This document shows, one piece after another, positions 28,635 to 37,962 of a stretch of DNA of 64,000 nt. Numbering within the stretch: position 1 is the stretch's first letter; each line of letters begins with the position of its first letter. The position numbers and the translations under genes were made by a program. The notes under the pieces are model-generated. The model searched no databases. It was not told the DNA's origin and saw nothing but the letters and a program-made list of their open reading frames with translations. The stretch comes from Candidatus Heimdallarchaeota archaeon (lineage in GTDB: Archaea; Asgardarchaeota; Heimdallarchaeia; JABLTI01): NCBI GenBank assembly GCA_019894765.1, contig JAGXNT010000024.1, positions 62,001 through 126,000 of the forward strand. The letters run 5' to 3'.

Positions 28635-29876
28635 ATGAAAAAGAAACATTCTTTGATTTACTTGACAATTTTAATTTCTCTTATAGTTGGATGTCAAATT
28701 GGTAAATTGCCAAATTATGCATCAGCTCTTACAGCTCAGAATGGAGTTGAGTTTGACTGGCATCTGAGTAAAATAGGAGCATTTGATGCTTGGAAGATAA
28801 CGAATGGTTCTTCTGATGTTGTGATAGCAGTTATCGATTCTGGCATCTGCTTTAATCATTCTGAAATAACACATGCGGAATGGATCAATACAGATGAAAT
28901 CGCAGGTAATGCCATTGATGATGATGCCAATGGTTATACAGATGATGTAGCAGGATGGGATTTTGTTAGTATTGGAGAAACTCCAGATAATGAACCAGAA
29001 GGAGAACCTGGGGACGAAGTACATTGGCATGCAACTTTTATTGCAGGCTTGATTGCAGCAGCAATTGATGGTGATGGAATAGCAGGTATAGCATCTAATG
29101 TCACATTGATGAATTTACGAGTTCTTAAAGCAGATAATTATGCAGGTTGTACTTATGAAGAACTAGGCGATTCTATTAGATATGCTGTTGATAATGGTGC
29201 TGACGTCATTAGTATGAGTCTGCAAAATTATCCTGACACAGCAGATTACTATGATGATATTTTGTATGCCTATAACAACAATGTTTCCCTTGTCTCATGT
29301 ACAGGCAATAGGTGGCTTGCTGCTGGAGGTGGATACTACTACCGGTCTTATCCTGGAGGATATGATGAAGTAATATCTGTAGGAGCAACAAATTACTATG
29401 ATGCAAGAGCTGATTACAGCAATTATGGACCATGAACTGAATTAGTCGCGCCTGTTGGAGATCAAGGTTATGATGTTTTATCGCACGTGATTCATAGTAC
29501 TTATTCAAATGGAACGGATTATATCTATGGCATTGGAACCTCGTTTGCTTGTCCACAAGTTGCAGCTACTATTGCATTAATGATCTCTGCAAATTCCTCA
29601 GTCACTGCTTCAGAAATACGTGAGATACTACAAAAAACTGCTACAGATTTAGGAGCAGTTGGAAAAGATGATCATTTTGGATATGGAATGCTGAATGTTA
29701 CTGCTGCAGTAATGGAAGCAGTTGACAGAGGAAGTATTATTCAAGAACCAGAACCAACTCCAACCCCAACAAATACTTCTACAAGTGGAACTCCTGGATT
29801 TACTTTTCTAATTTCAATTTTAGGGATAAACACATTCACTATTTCAATAATTGTTATTACGAGAAAGAGAAAATAG
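28635..29876 (+). pseudogene. Secreted subtilase (S8 protease) interrupted by one in-frame TGA
   Basis: One frame of 413 codons broken only by TGA at 29433-29435 (codon 267). Signal peptide at residues 1-35 (KKKHSLIYLTILISLIVG). The catalytic triad is complete: Asp in VIAVIDSGI (~68), His in HWHATFIAGL (~131), Ser in GIGTSFACPQVAA (~303). The TGA sits in NYGP-stop-TELVAPVG, where subtilases normally have Trp or a similar residue, so TGG to TGA is the simplest explanation. After a Pro/Thr linker the C-terminus has TPGF, a hydrophobic helix and RKRK, like PGF-CTERM surface anchors. ATG 28635 follows GGGAGAG. It could be a nonsense mutation, an assembly error or readthrough. Confidence 0.85.
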
Positions 29877-30013
29877 AATTCAATTATAGATTTTGATGAC
29901 TATTCTATTTTCTTTTATTTTTTATTTCAATTATTTTTGTTATACCAATATCTCTTCAAGGAAAAAGAGAATATTTTTAGATTCAATCAACTATTTATCA
30001 TTGGGGTTAAATT

Positions 30014-31465
30014 ATGAGAATAAAAGGGATAATTATCATTTTTATAATCTGTATTGGTTCTTCAATAACAAGCATTATGAAAAATGAAAATTTAAAAGAT
30101 AATGATTCTAAAATATCGTTAATACAAAATCAAAATGATTTTATTCTTAACTCGGAGATTTTTATTGAGATCAATGATGATCAAGATTTTATTGATCTTG
30201 CTTTTGATGGTTCAGGAACTGAAGAAAATCCATACTTGATTAAAGATCTCATAATAACTTCAAATTATGATATTGCAATATCTATTGCAAATACTACAAA
30301 GTACTTTAAGATCCAGAATTGTACTATAACAACAGCGAATTTAGGGATACGAATAGTAGATATTTCACCTAGTACTGCAATTATATATAACAATAAACTA
30401 AGTGACAATTCTGAGTATTCAATTTGGTTAACTAATGCTTTAGGATCAGAGATCATTAATAATACCTGTACTTTATGTAACAGATATGGCATTTGGATTG
30501 AACATTGTGATGATTCAATAATAAATGGAAATAATGTTACAAATGGTGGATACAGATTTAGTGGGCATGGAGTTTGGGCCTTTATATCTTATGTTGTTGA
30601 AGACAATTTTGTAAACGGAAAGCCATTAGGATATTTTAAACAACAAGACAATATCACAATAGACGATGATACTTATGGTCAGCTTCACTTTATAGCTTGT
30701 AATAATCTAACAGTTAGAAATCAGATTTTAGAAGACACAACTATGGGAATTGTAGTATATCATAGTCCATTAGCACAACTGTACAATAATACTTGCAATA
30801 ACAATGGCTGGGGAATAAATATAGCAACTGAATCTCCCTATTCGATCATTGAAAACAATACATGCTCTAACAACTATTACTTTGGTATTGGTATGAATTA
30901 TGTTTCCAGTAATACAACAATAAGAAATAATACTATTGAAGGCAATCTTGATCGAGGAATTGGTCTTACAAGAATCTCACATACAGATGTCTACAATAAT
31001 ACAATTAAGAATAATTTAGTAGGAATAAAATTGTCTATATCTAGCTATAATAGTATATTCTCAAATAATATTGAATCGAATACTGAATATGGTATTTATC
31101 TTAGAACTGATTCTAATCTTAATGAAATATATCACAATATTCTGATAAACAATAATCTTCTAGGACAATCACAAGCATATGATGAATGCTTCAGTAATAA
31201 ATGGTATGAGGAGACATTAAATCAAGGAAATTATTGGTCCGATTGGACTGGTACCGGAATATATGAGATCGATGGTATAACTAATGCATTTGATCCATGT
31301 CCAACATTTCCATATTCGGATTTTCCTGAATGTAGTTATTCTCCAACAACACCTACAGCTTCGTCACCTCCACCAACACTAAAACTCTTAGGTTTTACAA
31401 TTGGCATGTTTAGTATTAGTATAATTATTTTATTTATTTCATTTGTTAAAATGAAAAGAAAGTGA
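30014..31465 (+). CDS. Secreted right-handed beta-helix (NosD/CASH-type) surface protein
   Basis: 483 residues: N-terminal hydrophobic signal (IIIIFIICIGSSI), then many ~22-residue beta-helix rungs with recurrent NNT/N.I. patterns (IINNTC, GIWIEHCDD, IIENNTCSNN, TIRNNTIEGN) typical of the NosD/CASH (parallel beta-helix) fold, then a Pro/Thr/Ser linker and a C-terminal membrane helix with KMKRK. It is probably anchored at the cell surface. Such proteins bind or process carbohydrates; no active site is evident. ATG behind GGGGTTAAATT. Many Asn-X-Ser/Thr sites would be open to N-glycosylation. Same strand and layout as the preceding subtilase. Confidence 0.82.
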   Translation: MRIKGIIIIFIICIGSSITSIMKNENLKDNDSKISLIQNQNDFILNSEIFIEINDDQDFIDLAFDGSGTEENPYLIKDLIITSNYDIAISIANTTKYFKIQNCTITTANLGIRIVDISPSTAIIYNNKLSDNSEYSIWLTNALGSEIINNTCTLCNRYGIWIEHCDDSIINGNNVTNGGYRFSGHGVWAFISYVVEDNFVNGKPLGYFKQQDNITIDDDTYGQLHFIACNNLTVRNQILEDTTMGIVVYHSPLAQLYNNTCNNNGWGINIATESPYSIIENNTCSNNYYFGIGMNYVSSNTTIRNNTIEGNLDRGIGLTRISHTDVYNNTIKNNLVGIKLSISSYNSIFSNNIESNTEYGIYLRTDSNLNEIYHNILINNNLLGQSQAYDECFSNKWYEETLNQGNYWSDWTGTGIYEIDGITNAFDPCPTFPYSDFPECSYSPTTPTASSPPPTLKLLGFTIGMFSISIIILFISFVKMKRK

Positions 31466-31474
31466 AAATTGAAA

Positions 31475-32200
31475 TTAGTCTTCAATTTTGATGACGATTC
31501 TTTTATTCTCTTTTCCTTTATTTATTGTTTCAATAATCTTTACAGTTCCAACGTCTCGAGTGTTTTTAAGATGAGTTCCTCCATCTGCTTGTAAATCCAA
31601 ACCAACTATTTCTACCGTTCGAACTTCTTTGATTTGAGGAGGTAAGAGATTAATTTTTGTTCGAATTAAATCCGGAATTTGAAATGCTTCTTCTCGCGGT
31701 AGAATTTTGATAACTATATCTCGAGCAGCTGCAACTTCTTCAGCAACACGTTTCTCGATATACTCGACTCTTTCCTTTGAGAAATCAGCAAGATTGAAAT
31801 CCATACGAGCCTTGTCTGGAGACATATTTCCACCTGTAACGCTTGCTCCAAACTCTTTCCAGATCAATCCACAGAGAATGTGAAGTGCAGTATGATAACG
31901 CATAATTTTATAACGTCTCTCCCAATCAATCTCTCCTTTTACTTTAGAACCCACATCAGCTTCAAGAGGACGATCAACCCTATGATAAAGTGCACGATTA
32001 CTATCTCGACCAATTTTTACTACAGAATATTCCTCATTGTTGATAATGAGTTTTCCTTCATCATAAGGTTGACCACCACCACCAGGGAAGAAAGCAGTTC
32101 GATCGATATAGATATCCATTCCATCTTCAGAAATATTTGTAATTATTGCATCAAATTCTCTGAGATAGCTATCAGTCATGTAAAGCAAATTTGTTTGCAT
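31475..32200 (-). CDS. alaX: Alanyl-tRNA editing protein AlaX
   Basis: 241 residues. It has the AlaRS second-additional-domain fold: DRTAFFPGGGGQPYDEG near the N-terminus (the Gly-rich loop), the zinc motif HTALH near residue 97, and the second zinc/active segment ADGGTHLKNTRDVG near residue 205. In AlaRS the latter usually reads CGGTH; Asp in place of Cys also occurs in stand-alone AlaX proteins as I recall. It hydrolyses mis-charged Ser- or Gly-tRNA-Ala. Length suggests the AlaX-M type with the N-terminal glycine-rich domain. ATG start; convergent with the beta-helix gene (9 bases apart). Confidence 0.9.
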   Translation of the reverse strand: MQTNLLYMTDSYLREFDAIITNISEDGMDIYIDRTAFFPGGGGQPYDEGKLIINNEEYSVVKIGRDSNRALYHRVDRPLEADVGSKVKGEIDWERRYKIMRYHTALHILCGLIWKEFGASVTGGNMSPDKARMDFNLADFSKERVEYIEKRVAEEVAAARDIVIKILPREEAFQIPDLIRTKINLLPPQIKEVRTVEIVGLDLQADGGTHLKNTRDVGTVKIIETINKGKENKRIVIKIED

Positions 32201-32337
32201 ATACTCACATTCACGTTTTTTCTTAGTGTTGATAAACTATGAAATGATAATTCATATTCTTTGTTGTAAACTGATTGAATTTAGAGAGTCATATATCATT
32301 GGTTAATCAAGAGGATTAATCTATTGAAAAAAATCTT

Positions 32338-33826
32338 CTAATCATCAAATGCAAAGTAAATCTTTATGAAATCTTCCAATGTTTGCTTTTGTTGTAACAG
32401 ATTTTCTTGTTCTTCAGAAAAATCCCTAGCAATAGTCCTTAATCCCACTCTCTCTGCAATTCTTTGAACATTCATTAGTAATTGTTCCACATTTTGGATC
32501 TTAGTTTCTTTTGTAGAGCTTTGTTCTCGAATCAAGAGTACTAATAACCGGATATTATTTGCTTTTATCCGAAAACCAATTAACTCTCCTTTATTTCCGA
32601 ATTCCAGAATTTCTTCTGTTAAAATATCAAGCTGCTCTAATATTTCTTCACTACTGGTTTCTAAGTATTCCCGTAAGAGTATTTTACATAAATAATATCT
32701 TGCTTCATAGGCATTTTCTATATTTACATTGTAATTTTCAATTAAATCAGATAGAATAGTTTTAGCTTTTTTTATCTCTGTTAGATCTTTACTTTTAATT
32801 GAAATCTGAGCTTCAGCTAAACGAGTATAATCAGACAAATATTTGTTGTCAGCAAGACCTTCACATAAAGAATAGATTAATTGGAGATATTTCTTTGCTT
32901 TCGGTATGTTATTTTGAGAAAGTGTAATTTGAATAAGTCTATAATATCCCCGACCAAGAAAATTATACCGGTTTATTTTTTTTGAAAATTGCTATGCATT
33001 GCAAAATTTTCTTCTGAGCTAAATCATAATCTCCATTCTCTGAAATTAATGGAACTAAATTTAATAAATAAGCGGCAACGCGATAATCATCATTGTACTT
33101 CTCAATATAAGGAGCTAGTTTATTCATATAATCTAAAGCTTGATGTAATTCACCCTTATGATAATAGACACTCCCAAGATAGTAATACGAATTCAAAATT
33201 AAATGATTGATATCCAGATCAATAAAAATTTCTAAACTTTCTTTAAAATATTCAATTGCGTCTGGAAAATTAATTAAACTATAATTTATCAGTCCTAATA
33301 ATTCAAATGAAGAACCAATTCCTACATGGGAATTTGATTCCTCAAACATTTTTAACGATCTTTTCGCAAAGAGAAGTGCTTTTTTGAAATCTATTAATGC
33401 AAAATAAGTAGAACCCATTTGTAAATTGAGATAAGCCTTCTCTACTGATACCTGTTATTGTCTTTTTTTCGACATGTCTTTAATTAACTTCAGACTTTCT
33501 TTAGCTACTACAAGTGAATCATCAAGTTTATTCATATACGATAGAGCATATGATTTCAGATATAAAACTTGAAGTAATTCAACTTCCATATTGCTTTGTT
33601 TTATTGATTCAATTGTGTAGTCAATTAAATCAAGAACTGTTTCGTAATCATGCAATCCAACATGTGTTTTATACCACAAAATCTTGAATTCTATTTTCTC
33701 TTCTAGAGGTATAGCATCATAATTTAGCTTAGACAAAAGAGATTTCGATTCTAAGAAATGCCCATGATAAACCAACTGTTTAATTTCCTCTAAAGAGTTA
33801 TTTTTCAAAGAAAAATTTCTCCCCAA
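32338..33826 (-). pseudogene. TPR-repeat protein gene broken by a stop and a frameshift
   Basis: Three adjacent minus-strand pieces make one TPR protein of about 490 residues. Piece 1 (33826 or TTG 33811 down to 33455) ends at TAA; the same frame resumes at once (QVSVEKAYLNLQMGSTYFAL) with no overlap or gap. Piece 2 ends at 32963 just after a run of eight A on the coding strand (32976-32983); reading with seven A gives FKKINRYNFLGRGYYRLIQ and continues through piece 3 to the stop at 32338. TPR consensus is visible (Y..LG.VYYHKGELHQALDYM). Function unknown. Either a decayed gene or two assembly errors. Confidence 0.8.
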
Positions 33827-33904
33827 CCATTTAATCTAAATTTACCCTTTGTTCAAAGAGATTTCTTTCTTAAATAACTTTTCTTCTAGAAAAAGACCAA
33901 CACA

Positions 33905-34056
33905 GAGAATTGGTGATGAGTCAAAGAATGAAGGGACTTCAAGACTTTGACTCACCGCGGTAGATGGATGGCAAATTCGCAAACATCATCTCCCAAGGGA
34001 GAGTCTGTATGCAAGCGTTATATCCGGGCCAACACCCAGATGAAAGTGATAACCGT
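33905..34056. ncRNA. GC-rich structured intergenic island, candidate RNA of unknown class
   Basis: This 150-base stretch between two minus-strand genes is much richer in G+C than the flanking spacers. It holds a perfect 10-bp stem TGAGTCAAAG (33917-33926) / CTTTGACTCA (33945-33954) whose loop contains a second small hairpin (GAAG/CTTC). A further hairpin TCTCCC/GGGAGA lies at 33989-34002, and GGG/CCC and GTTAT/ATAAC pairings near 34012-34055. GTGATGA at 33914-33920 resembles box C but no CTGA box D follows. I could not match it to tRNA, SRP RNA or RNase P RNA motifs. Strand is undecided. Confidence 0.4.
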
Positions 34057-34060
34057 TAGT

Positions 34061-34312
34061 TTATCTTAATCCATTACAGGATTTCATTATTTTAATAGCA
34101 AGTCGCATTGTTTTGAGTGCTGTAGTAATATCTTGGGAATTATATTCTGCTAATTCATAAGCTTTCAATCGAAGTTTTTGAGCATCTTTTGGTTCCTCAA
34201 AATCCTCTAGTAGCTTATTATACTCACTAACAATTTTGCTCAATGTTTTTGCTTCCTTGCTATTTGCAGGGAAAGTTAATTGATATTTTAAATCTAAATC
34301 TTCTATAGCCAT
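34061..34312 (-). CDS. Small hypothetical helical protein (83 aa)
   Basis: 83 residues, charged and probably all helical, with no recognised family. Residues 15-80 have heptad-like spacing (AKTLSKIVSEYNKLLEDF, ITTALKTMRLAIKIM). ATG start with GGTGA about eight bases upstream, which supports real translation. It lies immediately upstream (on the minus strand) of the GC-rich structured island and of the broken TPR gene, and might be a partner of either; there is no direct evidence. Confidence 0.55.
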   Translation of the reverse strand: MAIEDLDLKYQLTFPANSKEAKTLSKIVSEYNKLLEDFEEPKDAQKLRLKAYELAEYNSQDITTALKTMRLAIKIMKSCNGLR

Positions 34313-34571
34313 ATATTATTCACCAAATGAATTCACAAACGATTTTTTTTCTTTCTCTTCTGTGAATCATTACTTCTATATTCTCATGAGCTATAAAAAA
34401 GCTTCTCATAAGTTTGAGAAATAATTCTGAAAATAATGTAATACTTTATAAGGTTTAAAGGTAAAAATAATAGTAATAATTAGTGATTTCTCTTCGAAAA
34501 ATGTAAAAAATTCTTGGTTAATGATTTAGCTTCAAATTAGATATAGAATTTATTCGAATGGAGAAAATAAA

Positions 34572-35321
34572 GTGAACGAAACAATAAAAGTTATTCAAAA
34601 TTTGAGAACCATTCGAAAGTTCTCAGACAAGAAGATTTCCACAAAGGATTTGGAGACGATCATAAAAAGTTCTGTTCGAGCTGCAAATTCTTCTAAAAGA
34701 CAGAATTATTCAATCATAGTTGTGGATGAAAAAGAAATCCTAGACCAAATGTTCTACGGAAGTAATATAGGACTTATTTTTTGTTTAGATTTTAACCGAC
34801 TAATAGACACAGCAAAGCATTTAGGATATAATTACGATCCAAAAAACATCCGGTTATTCATCACTGGTTTTATTGATACTTGTCTTGCTGCACAAACTGC
34901 GACAATAGCCGCTAAATCGCTAGGTATTGATTCCATTTTTACAAATAGTGTTCATCGAGCAAAAATAGAAGATGTTTACAAGTTCTTCAACTTACCAGAG
35001 CAATATTGCTTTCCAGTAATCGCTTTAGGTTTAGGATATCCTGAAGAAGAACCTGAATGGAAAATGGGTCGAATATCCGGACCAGGAATTATTCATAAGA
35101 ACAAGTACAAGAAACTCTCGACTGAAGAACTTGATCAATTAGTGAAGGACTATGAAAATCAAGATCTAAGGCTTGGAGTTTCCGCAGAAAAATTATCAGA
35201 GTTGGGCTTTGAGCGTTATTTAGATTGGTTCTTCGAAGTAAGGAGTCGTCCATTCCCAGAAGAGAAAATCAACGAATTATATGACATCTTGAGGAAAGCC
35301 AAGTTTTTAGTAGATAAATAA
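34572..35321 (+). CDS. Nitroreductase family FMN oxidoreductase
   Basis: 249 residues. The N-terminal family signature is IQNLRTIRKFSDKKIS (RTIRxF) and the FMN-binding segment AANSSKRQNYSIIVV. The middle region IDTCLAAQTATIAAKSLGIDSIFTNSV and the 'PVIALGLGYPEEEPEWK' C-terminal segment are typical. It would reduce nitro compounds, quinones or flavin substrates using NAD(P)H. GTG start with GGAG about ten bases upstream. The radical SAM gene begins 12 bases after its stop, so the two form an operon. Confidence 0.88.
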   Translation: MNETIKVIQNLRTIRKFSDKKISTKDLETIIKSSVRAANSSKRQNYSIIVVDEKEILDQMFYGSNIGLIFCLDFNRLIDTAKHLGYNYDPKNIRLFITGFIDTCLAAQTATIAAKSLGIDSIFTNSVHRAKIEDVYKFFNLPEQYCFPVIALGLGYPEEEPEWKMGRISGPGIIHKNKYKKLSTEELDQLVKDYENQDLRLGVSAEKLSELGFERYLDWFFEVRSRPFPEEKINELYDILRKAKFLVDK

Positions 35322-35333
35322 AGAGGTGCACAA

Positions 35334-36047
35334 ATGGAATATAAATTTGTGAAAGAAGTAATAAACGCTTTAGGATGTCAGAATGTTCTAAAAGTAGATT
35401 TTAGTCCCAAGAAAACCTGTAATTTTGATTGTGTTTACTGCTCTGTTGGTCGAACAACAAATTGGACTATGAAGCGAACAGAATTCTATCCAATAGAAGA
35501 GGTTTATTCTGAGATTAATCATTACATAAACCACAATGGAGAAGTGGAATACGTGATACTTACTGGAAGTGGAGAACCGGCATTGTACATGGGATTTGGA
35601 AAGTTAGCAGATATGATCAAAAAGAATTATCCAAATGTAGGAATAATGGCTTATACTAATGGAACTCTACTGAATCGCAAAGACGTACAAAACGAATTCA
35701 TGAAATGTGATGTTCTGGGTTGTAATCTAAATAGTGTTTACGAAAAAGAATTCAAGAAAATATGTAGACCACTTGATGAGGTTCGATTACAAGGCACATT
35801 GAATGGATTAAAAGAATTTAGTAAGCATTTCAAAGGAGTTCTCTTGTTCGACACTAAATTCGTAAAAGGAATGAATGATACTGAAAGGAATGTCCTAGGT
35901 CTGATTGATTATCTGAAAGAAGTTCAACCAAACAAATATACAGTTATTAGTAAAAAACACAAAAGACAAGAATTAACTGAAGAATTTATTTCGTTTGTTA
36001 AAGAAACAATGGATGATTTGCCTTTCCCTGTAGATTTGTATCTTTAA
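35334..36047 (+). CDS. Radical SAM protein (COG0731-like)
   Basis: 237 residues. The cluster motif is CNFDCVYC (C-x3-C-x2-C) at residues 28-35, followed by the glycine-rich SAM segment YVILTGSGEPALY near 80 and GIMAYTNGTLL near 100. The order of motifs matches the short COG0731-type Fe-S oxidoreductases, relatives of the TYW1 radical domain but without its flavodoxin domain. Substrate unknown. ATG start behind GAGGTG. Second gene of an operon with the nitroreductase and possibly the next hypothetical gene. Confidence 0.87.
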   Translation: MEYKFVKEVINALGCQNVLKVDFSPKKTCNFDCVYCSVGRTTNWTMKRTEFYPIEEVYSEINHYINHNGEVEYVILTGSGEPALYMGFGKLADMIKKNYPNVGIMAYTNGTLLNRKDVQNEFMKCDVLGCNLNSVYEKEFKKICRPLDEVRLQGTLNGLKEFSKHFKGVLLFDTKFVKGMNDTERNVLGLIDYLKEVQPNKYTVISKKHKRQELTEEFISFVKETMDDLPFPVDLYL

Positions 36048-36113
36048 ATTCATTGCAAATTGATTCAAGATAGGTTTTTATTTTTACAATTAAGAAACTA
36101 TATTGGGATTAGA

Positions 36114-36608
36114 ATGACTAGCCTTGATCACATGTTTTTTGAATATGGTGAAGAAAACATACGAAGATGGTGCACATCATTAAAGATTTTTAGACTATGC
36201 AAAACCTACCCTTATCCAAATGACATGCATCCAGATCGTTTCATTGCAAGTATTCAATTCTCAACAGATGATGAACTAGACAGAATATTACAAAATTTGG
36301 AGTTAACTGAAAACACGGACAAACCTGAACAATCTCGTTTTAGATTATACAATGAACATTCTTTTGCAGGTTGGCAATTACTAAATGGTTTATCATGCTA
36401 TATGTCGATTAATAAATTATTACAAGTAATCACTCTAGAAGTTTCGGGGATAAAAGGTGATCAATTCAAACTTGATGAAACAACGTTTGAAAGAGCAAAG
36501 AAAATCGAAGAATTCATTCTCAAACTAGATCTGGTTTTTATTATTCCACCGCAAGATGACAACTATTGCATTTGTCCAAAATATTATCCGAAATTGTGGG
36601 AGAAATAA
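36114..36608 (+). CDS. Hypothetical protein
   Basis: About 164 residues from ATG 36114 (GGGATT five bases upstream); a TTG at 36060 in the same frame has no ribosome site. Mixed alpha/beta, no membrane segment, no recognised domain. Features are a Trp/Cys-containing start (RRWCTSLKIFRLCKTYPYP), PDRFIASIQFSTDDEL and a C-terminal CICPKYYPKLW. It follows the radical SAM gene by under 70 bases on the same strand and could be co-transcribed. It converges with the GH57 gene (5 bases). Confidence 0.6.
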   Translation: MTSLDHMFFEYGEENIRRWCTSLKIFRLCKTYPYPNDMHPDRFIASIQFSTDDELDRILQNLELTENTDKPEQSRFRLYNEHSFAGWQLLNGLSCYMSINKLLQVITLEVSGIKGDQFKLDETTFERAKKIEEFILKLDLVFIIPPQDDNYCICPKYYPKLWEK

Positions 36609-36613
36609 AGGAA

Positions 36614-37783
36614 TTAGAGTTTCATCATAATTTCAGTTAGTTTTTCTTCAACTTTCCATAGGCGTCCTTTAACCCAGCCACAGCGATCCATCATTGCTCG
36701 ATAGGTATTTTCATTTGAGAAATCTTCATGATACAAAGCAGCATCTGTTAACTCTCGATAAATACACCAGCGAATATCATCAAGTTTCTTGATTTTAATT
36801 TCGATAAGCTGTTCTAGAAATTTCTTCAGTTCCTTTGTACCATTTGATGAGAGCTTCTTTTGTAACATATCTTCCAGTTTAAAGTAGAGATATTCAATTC
36901 GATGATAAGTAGATACTGCATCATTCCTAGCAAACCACATTTCAATAATTTTAGAGTGGGGGAAAAACACGTTTATACTTCTTGCCCAAGTAGTTACTTC
37001 CTCAGCTTGATACAATTGAGCGTTTTTCTTGTGTCTCTTAACAACTTCTTCTGCTCGAGCTAATTGAACATTCGCTTTCTCAGCATTTGTTATGAAATAC
37101 TCAAGGAATCTAAAGGAATCGGTTCCCCTATGATGTCCAAAACACTCAAGATCACAACCAATTGCTACCGGACCATTCTTCTTGTTAATCGTTTCGAGCA
37201 TCCATTGACCATTAGGAAAAGCATTATCAGAAAAATGCCAGCTAAGAGCCCGATTACGAGGAATAATGAAAATTTCCTTCTCAGTCGCTAATTTCCAGAG
37301 ACCTTCCACATCATCAGAATAAAATGTACTATATACTCCATCGATTATTGAATAATCAATATCAAGCTCTTGGAGAAGATGATTCTTGTGGGTAGAGAAA
37401 ACCAATTCTGGAGGGAATAAACCTCTCATTTCCTTCCCAAACATTTCTTTCACCATTTTTCTATGATGATAGAATTGTTCTTTGATAAAACCATCATCAG
37501 TGAAAACGAATGGTGCATGATAGAAAGGAGATAACAAAACTTCAACAACCCCTTGATCAATTAACTCACCTAAAGTTGAAATCAAGAAATCATTACCTGT
37601 TCGTTCAAACCATTGAATGACACTACCAGTTAAAGAGAGATTAATAGCAAACTGGTGATCCTTACTTAAGTCTGAAAGCATTTTAAACATAGGACCATAA
37701 CTCTGCCAGGTAATCTCCTTCACGATAAATTCTTCGTTATAATAGGGCTGATGACCATGAAGGAATAAAACACAATCAGTCAA
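36614..37783 (-). CDS. Glycoside hydrolase family 57 protein
   Basis: 389 residues. The N-terminal HGHQPYYNEEF is the GH57 region 1 motif. Later segments match the other regions: GLFPPELVFSTH near residue 130 (region 3-like, catalytic Glu expected in this area) and AIGCDLECFGHHRG near residue 208 (region 4, acid/base Asp). GH57 enzymes are alpha-amylases, amylopullulanases or 4-alpha-glucanotransferases of starch/glycogen metabolism. It is shorter than many members, and the specificity is not assigned. No signal peptide, so probably cytoplasmic. Confidence 0.85.
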   Translation of the reverse strand: MTDCVLFLHGHQPYYNEEFIVKEITWQSYGPMFKMLSDLSKDHQFAINLSLTGSVIQWFERTGNDFLISTLGELIDQGVVEVLLSPFYHAPFVFTDDGFIKEQFYHHRKMVKEMFGKEMRGLFPPELVFSTHKNHLLQELDIDYSIIDGVYSTFYSDDVEGLWKLATEKEIFIIPRNRALSWHFSDNAFPNGQWMLETINKKNGPVAIGCDLECFGHHRGTDSFRFLEYFITNAEKANVQLARAEEVVKRHKKNAQLYQAEEVTTWARSINVFFPHSKIIEMWFARNDAVSTYHRIEYLYFKLEDMLQKKLSSNGTKELKKFLEQLIEIKIKKLDDIRWCIYRELTDAALYHEDFSNENTYRAMMDRCGWVKGRLWKVEEKLTEIMMKL

Positions 37784-37962
37784 AATCTATAATCTCCTGT
37801 ATCCAATGAAATGCCATTTAATCCATTAGGTATCACAAGTAATAATTAATGAGTTAAGAACATTTTCCTTTCAAGTCAACATTCAAAAATAAACCACAAG
37901 TTTCTAATTGCGAGCCAACAGAATTAGCATAGACTATTTGGATAATGTTTTGTGTGATTAAA

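Noticed and set aside
29433..29435. TGA as selenocysteine or reassigned Trp
   Set aside because: TGA is used as a normal stop elsewhere and the context is a Trp-like position rather than Cys/Sec; no SECIS-like hairpin was recognised.
29209..29556. Minus-strand 115-codon frame across the subtilase TGA
   Set aside because: His/Gln-rich shadow of the protease gene; no signals.
32963..33000. Programmed frameshifting at the A8 run
   Set aside because: The same gene also carries an in-frame TAA, so simple gene breakage or error explains it better.
33905..34056. tRNA, box C/D RNA or IS200/IS605 TnpB-associated RNA
   Set aside because: No T-loop or acceptor stem, no CTGA box after the GTGATGA, and no tnpB gene nearby.
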